64,000 bases of DNA from Hofstenia miamia. Lineage: Eukaryota > Xenacoelomorpha > Acoela. A model generated the notes under the pieces. The model saw nothing but the letters and a program-made list of their open reading frames with translations. It did not search any database and was not told where the DNA came from. Location of the stretch: the NCBI GenBank assembly GCA_004352715.1, contig SCFE01000015.1, forward strand, positions 1,823,232-1,887,231. Reading direction: 5' to 3'. Positions 60,760 through 64,000 of this stretch are shown here, one piece after another (positions within the stretch are counted from its first letter, which is position 1; the number at the start of each line of letters is the position of its first letter). The position numbers and the translations under genes are program-made.

Positions 60760-63700
60760 TGGCATTAAATTTTTGAATAATAATTGAAGTAAAATACGCG
60801 GCAAAATGCAAATTCTAAAATTGCGTATTATACGTAACATCCGCTTTGAAATGTGAGTAGGAATTTGGGAATTGTTATTGCTACTGAATAGATTTACATG
60901 GCTGACACGTGTCATTCTTGAGAGTGAAAGAAACGTTTCCACTGGATCAATTTCTGTTGTAGTGGGAGCACTAAAGTGTTGTTAAAAGAGCAATTGCGTA
61001 AAGTACATTGAATAACTAGTGATCTGAGATCAGGGCTGTACTCCTAAATAGTTAACAACGGGTTCTATGTTTGAGTACTGTATTATCATGTTAGTTATTC
61101 AACAAAAAAATTTAACACCACAAACCGTAATATAACTTTAATATCTAGGGCTCTGAGTCTTCAGTCAATCTTAATAGGAAAAGCTGAACTCCTCTTGAGT
61201 GAGCACCCCACGTGTACACCCCTATCTGAGATTCTAATACTATGACTAATTCACTATAAGAATGTTAGTATTGTTTTATAATAACAAGCATTTATTAGAA
61301 GTAACGCTTCAAAAAAAACTAATAATATCTTTAAACTTCAGAAATAAAATCAATCAGGACGATTAAGCTTACTATGTAACTTGCGGTTTCCATCACTGAT
61401 ATTGATGTAATTGTTTACGAAATACAATGATTTCGAACTATGTACATAAATGTAAGTCATAGAAGGAGTCTGCTATTGAACAAAACTCTATGGTGCAAGG
61501 AGCTTGCCACAATTTATTAATTTGCTCACTGATTTATGCTTGTTAATATACCTCTAAGTTGTTAAGGGTGAATTATTGTAAGAAATCTTTCAATAACGTA
61601 TTAGAGCAAGCGACTCACAAGCACTTAACAAGAACCAACAATAATTACAATATCTCTCTCGTAGATACATACTTGAATTCTTCTGCTACAGATTTTTTAT
61701 TATAACGACATAATTGAAACAGGATTGCACATAGGTCAAGATATTTTGATCCAACCCAAATCCAAATTCTCCAAAGATTTTAATGCGTTTGACCCAACCC
61801 AATACTGTGTCAAATGTAATCCAATTTTTGACCAACTACAATTTCAATACATCTATAGAATTTCCCTCACAGCAAATATACGTAAACACCTTTGAGAAGA
61901 AACATACATAAAATGTACTAAAGATTAAAAATAGACAAATAATACACAAGAGTAAATGTTTTTATATTGAAATTTAAAAAATTAACACAAACACTTTGCA
62001 ACTCTCCTGAAAGTTGCATGCATAGTGACCCATATTGCTTTAAGAAATGTACCCAGCCCACTTACATATGCTTCTATATTTATCTATTGTCCAACCCAGC
62101 ACAACCCAACAAAAAATTAGTACGTTATTTCCCGCAGTGTACATCACTATGATTGATAATATGGAATGATAGAATGAAAATAAGGGGAATTTCCTATGAA
62201 AGCAAATGACAACAATAGCATTCTAGATAAAATTAAGTGGTCTTGGATACCCAACGGCTGATTTTGGATTTACCCAAAAGTCAGTTTTGCTTAGTAAAAA
62301 GGTTCTGTTAAATAGTCGGGTTTCTTTTTAAATTTGAGCAAAGATGATCATTTAAGCCCTAAATAACAATGTACATGCGAATGAAATATTCAAAATATCT
62401 CAAGCTTTCGTTATATATCCTTTATATTTAAGAATAAAGAAATTTGGTAATGATTTGGGACATTAAAAAATTCATTTTTTGAATAACCTACTGCTAGTAC
62501 GTTTTCCAGTTTATCATCATTATATCATTTGTGAATAACGAGCAGAACTGAAAATCCAGATCTACTACAATATATTTTATCATGCATCAATGCTGTTGTA
62601 AATAAATATAAATGCACTAATTTCTAAACACCAACTATTAGCACTTAAACCAGCAAATAAGCACTATTTAAATATTTATAAGTTATAAAGAAAGGGAATT
62701 GTATTTATTATTTTGCTATCTATAATTTGCCCGCTTTCCAATCTGCAAAAACAATACTCTCTTGAAATCAAAAGATTTGTGGAGAATGTTCACCAAAGAT
62801 TTTATTAATATTAAAAGGGCATTAATAAGTAATGAGAATTCTATTTCCTTTAATGTAACATTTTATCTTTCCAAAAGATAGAACAGCTTTCCCATGCTTT
62901 TGTACTGCGCATTTCCAGTTTAATGTCAATACTTAGTAATTAAAAAACATGCTAGTAATTTACAATATTATGCATTACTGCAAAGCAATATTCAAGAAAT
63001 TATTTTATAAATCAGATTCCTCTAACAACAGTGAATACAGATTATTTTATCTTATCTTCTTATCCAGAAAAGCTTGACAACGATTTTACATAAATTTTCT
63101 GTATAGAAAAATATTTATTAAAAAAATTTTAAATTTTATGTTTCAAAATGCATAAATAAGAACCATTCGGTTAGCTTGGATCATACTTCGTTAACGTCAG
63201 CAAACTGAGATTGCAGTTAGAACAGATAGGTCTTTGTAGGGGTGGGGCTTGATTACGACATCAAACTTAACAATACAGTATTTATTTGGATCACGTGTTA
63301 GAAATATATTTGATAATGAAAACTTTTTTGATTCAAAAAATTGAAAATATTGTAATGCTTGCAAACTTTTCAAATTCTAAATATACTTGAAATATCAAGG
63401 TTGTCGTTTATTACATCAATTATGCTATTAATGCACGACCTTGTACTTGTTCTGAACTATTGAATTGATTGGCAATTTTAGAAATTTTAATTTTGTACTT
63501 GTAGGCAAAAAGAATTGTAAAATTTTATTGTTTTATTTAAGTCATTAACCTTTCGGTTTTTTGCATTTCAAATTATTGAAAAATACAGTGAAAAGTAAAG
63601 AATTTGAAAATGTAATTCTTAGATATTTTTAATAATTTAAAATTCATTCCTAGCGCAATTTCCTTATTAATAAAATAGGTTTATTTAATCTTCCTCCAAT

Positions 63701-64000
63701 ATCCGCGAGAACTAATTTAACAATGGATATGTGAAAGACTATTCGCGAATAATACAATATTAGGATGCAACAGCTGTTGTGTTCTAAAGCATTTGGCGAA
63801 CAATGATTTACAATTGGGTAGGTCTATTTAGATAGTCATAAACCAATATATTTATTTCAAAATTAATTTTGAAAAAAATTATTCATTTATAATTATCATT
63901 CACATTTTCTAAAATTTTCCTAATCCAAACTATTCTTTCAAAAAAAATGTATAATTTGAAATCTGTTTTAGTTTCTAATCAATCTGATAATAATTCCATA
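60760..64000. other. No gene recognised
   Basis: AT-rich with short chance frames. CCAACCCA-type motifs recur at about 61752-61800 and 62091-62110. No RNA gene, exon with splice sites, or mobile element end could be supported to the window's end. Confidence 0.55.

Overview
The window looks like a gene-poor stretch of an AT-rich (roughly 70% A+T by eye) invertebrate animal genome from a draft scaffold. It has long intron- or intergenic-like DNA, many (AT)n microsatellites, decayed non-LTR, LTR-type and Penelope-like retroelement fragments, small TIR elements and several N gaps. Exon-sized pieces with the pattern of arthropod gustatory receptors (GRs) suggest an arthropod, perhaps a chelicerate given the base composition and sparse genes. 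That is an inference; no species can be named. Nothing prokaryotic is present, and I found no rRNA, tRNA, CRISPR or operon.

Layout. 1-1719: a broken non-LTR retrotransposon RT, artificially split by two assembly overlaps. 5.6-7.5 kb: a decayed TIR-bounded element with minus-strand coding relics. 8.5-8.9 kb: a GR-like fragment (minus). 9.4-10.4 kb: a second non-LTR fragment that has lost its catalytic core. 15.2-15.4 kb: a candidate terminal exon (minus). 17.6-17.9 kb: a promoter-like block with a splice donor (plus). 23.5-24.3 kb: a candidate hAT-like MITE. 28.6-35.2 kb and 36.2-43.3 kb: two near-identical copies of one locus, each carrying a three-exon GR-like pseudogene on the minus strand and separated by a 1000-N gap. 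49.1-52.1 kb: relics of other non-LTR elements and unassigned coding remnants. 54.2 kb: a GIY-YIG endonuclease remnant. 56.1-57.4 kb: the C-terminal end of a protein with an acidic/proline-rich linker and a Tudor-like domain, running into a gap. 58.4-59.0 kb: a Ty3-like RT relic. 60.3-60.8 kb: a complete TA-flanked MITE whose left end also occurs at 55.8 kb.

The most useful reading is structural. Three short gaps are flanked by the same sequence on both sides, so those contigs overlap and were never merged. The whole contig 28575-35228 is contained in the next contig with small indels and a roughly 376-bp presence/absence insertion. The large 'duplication' is therefore most simply two haplotypes placed in tandem. 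If so, the GR-like locus is segregating in two differently broken forms. I found no convincing undescribed system. The best open leads are the unclassified TIR element at 5.9-7.5 kb and the Tudor-like protein beside a shared TIR end.
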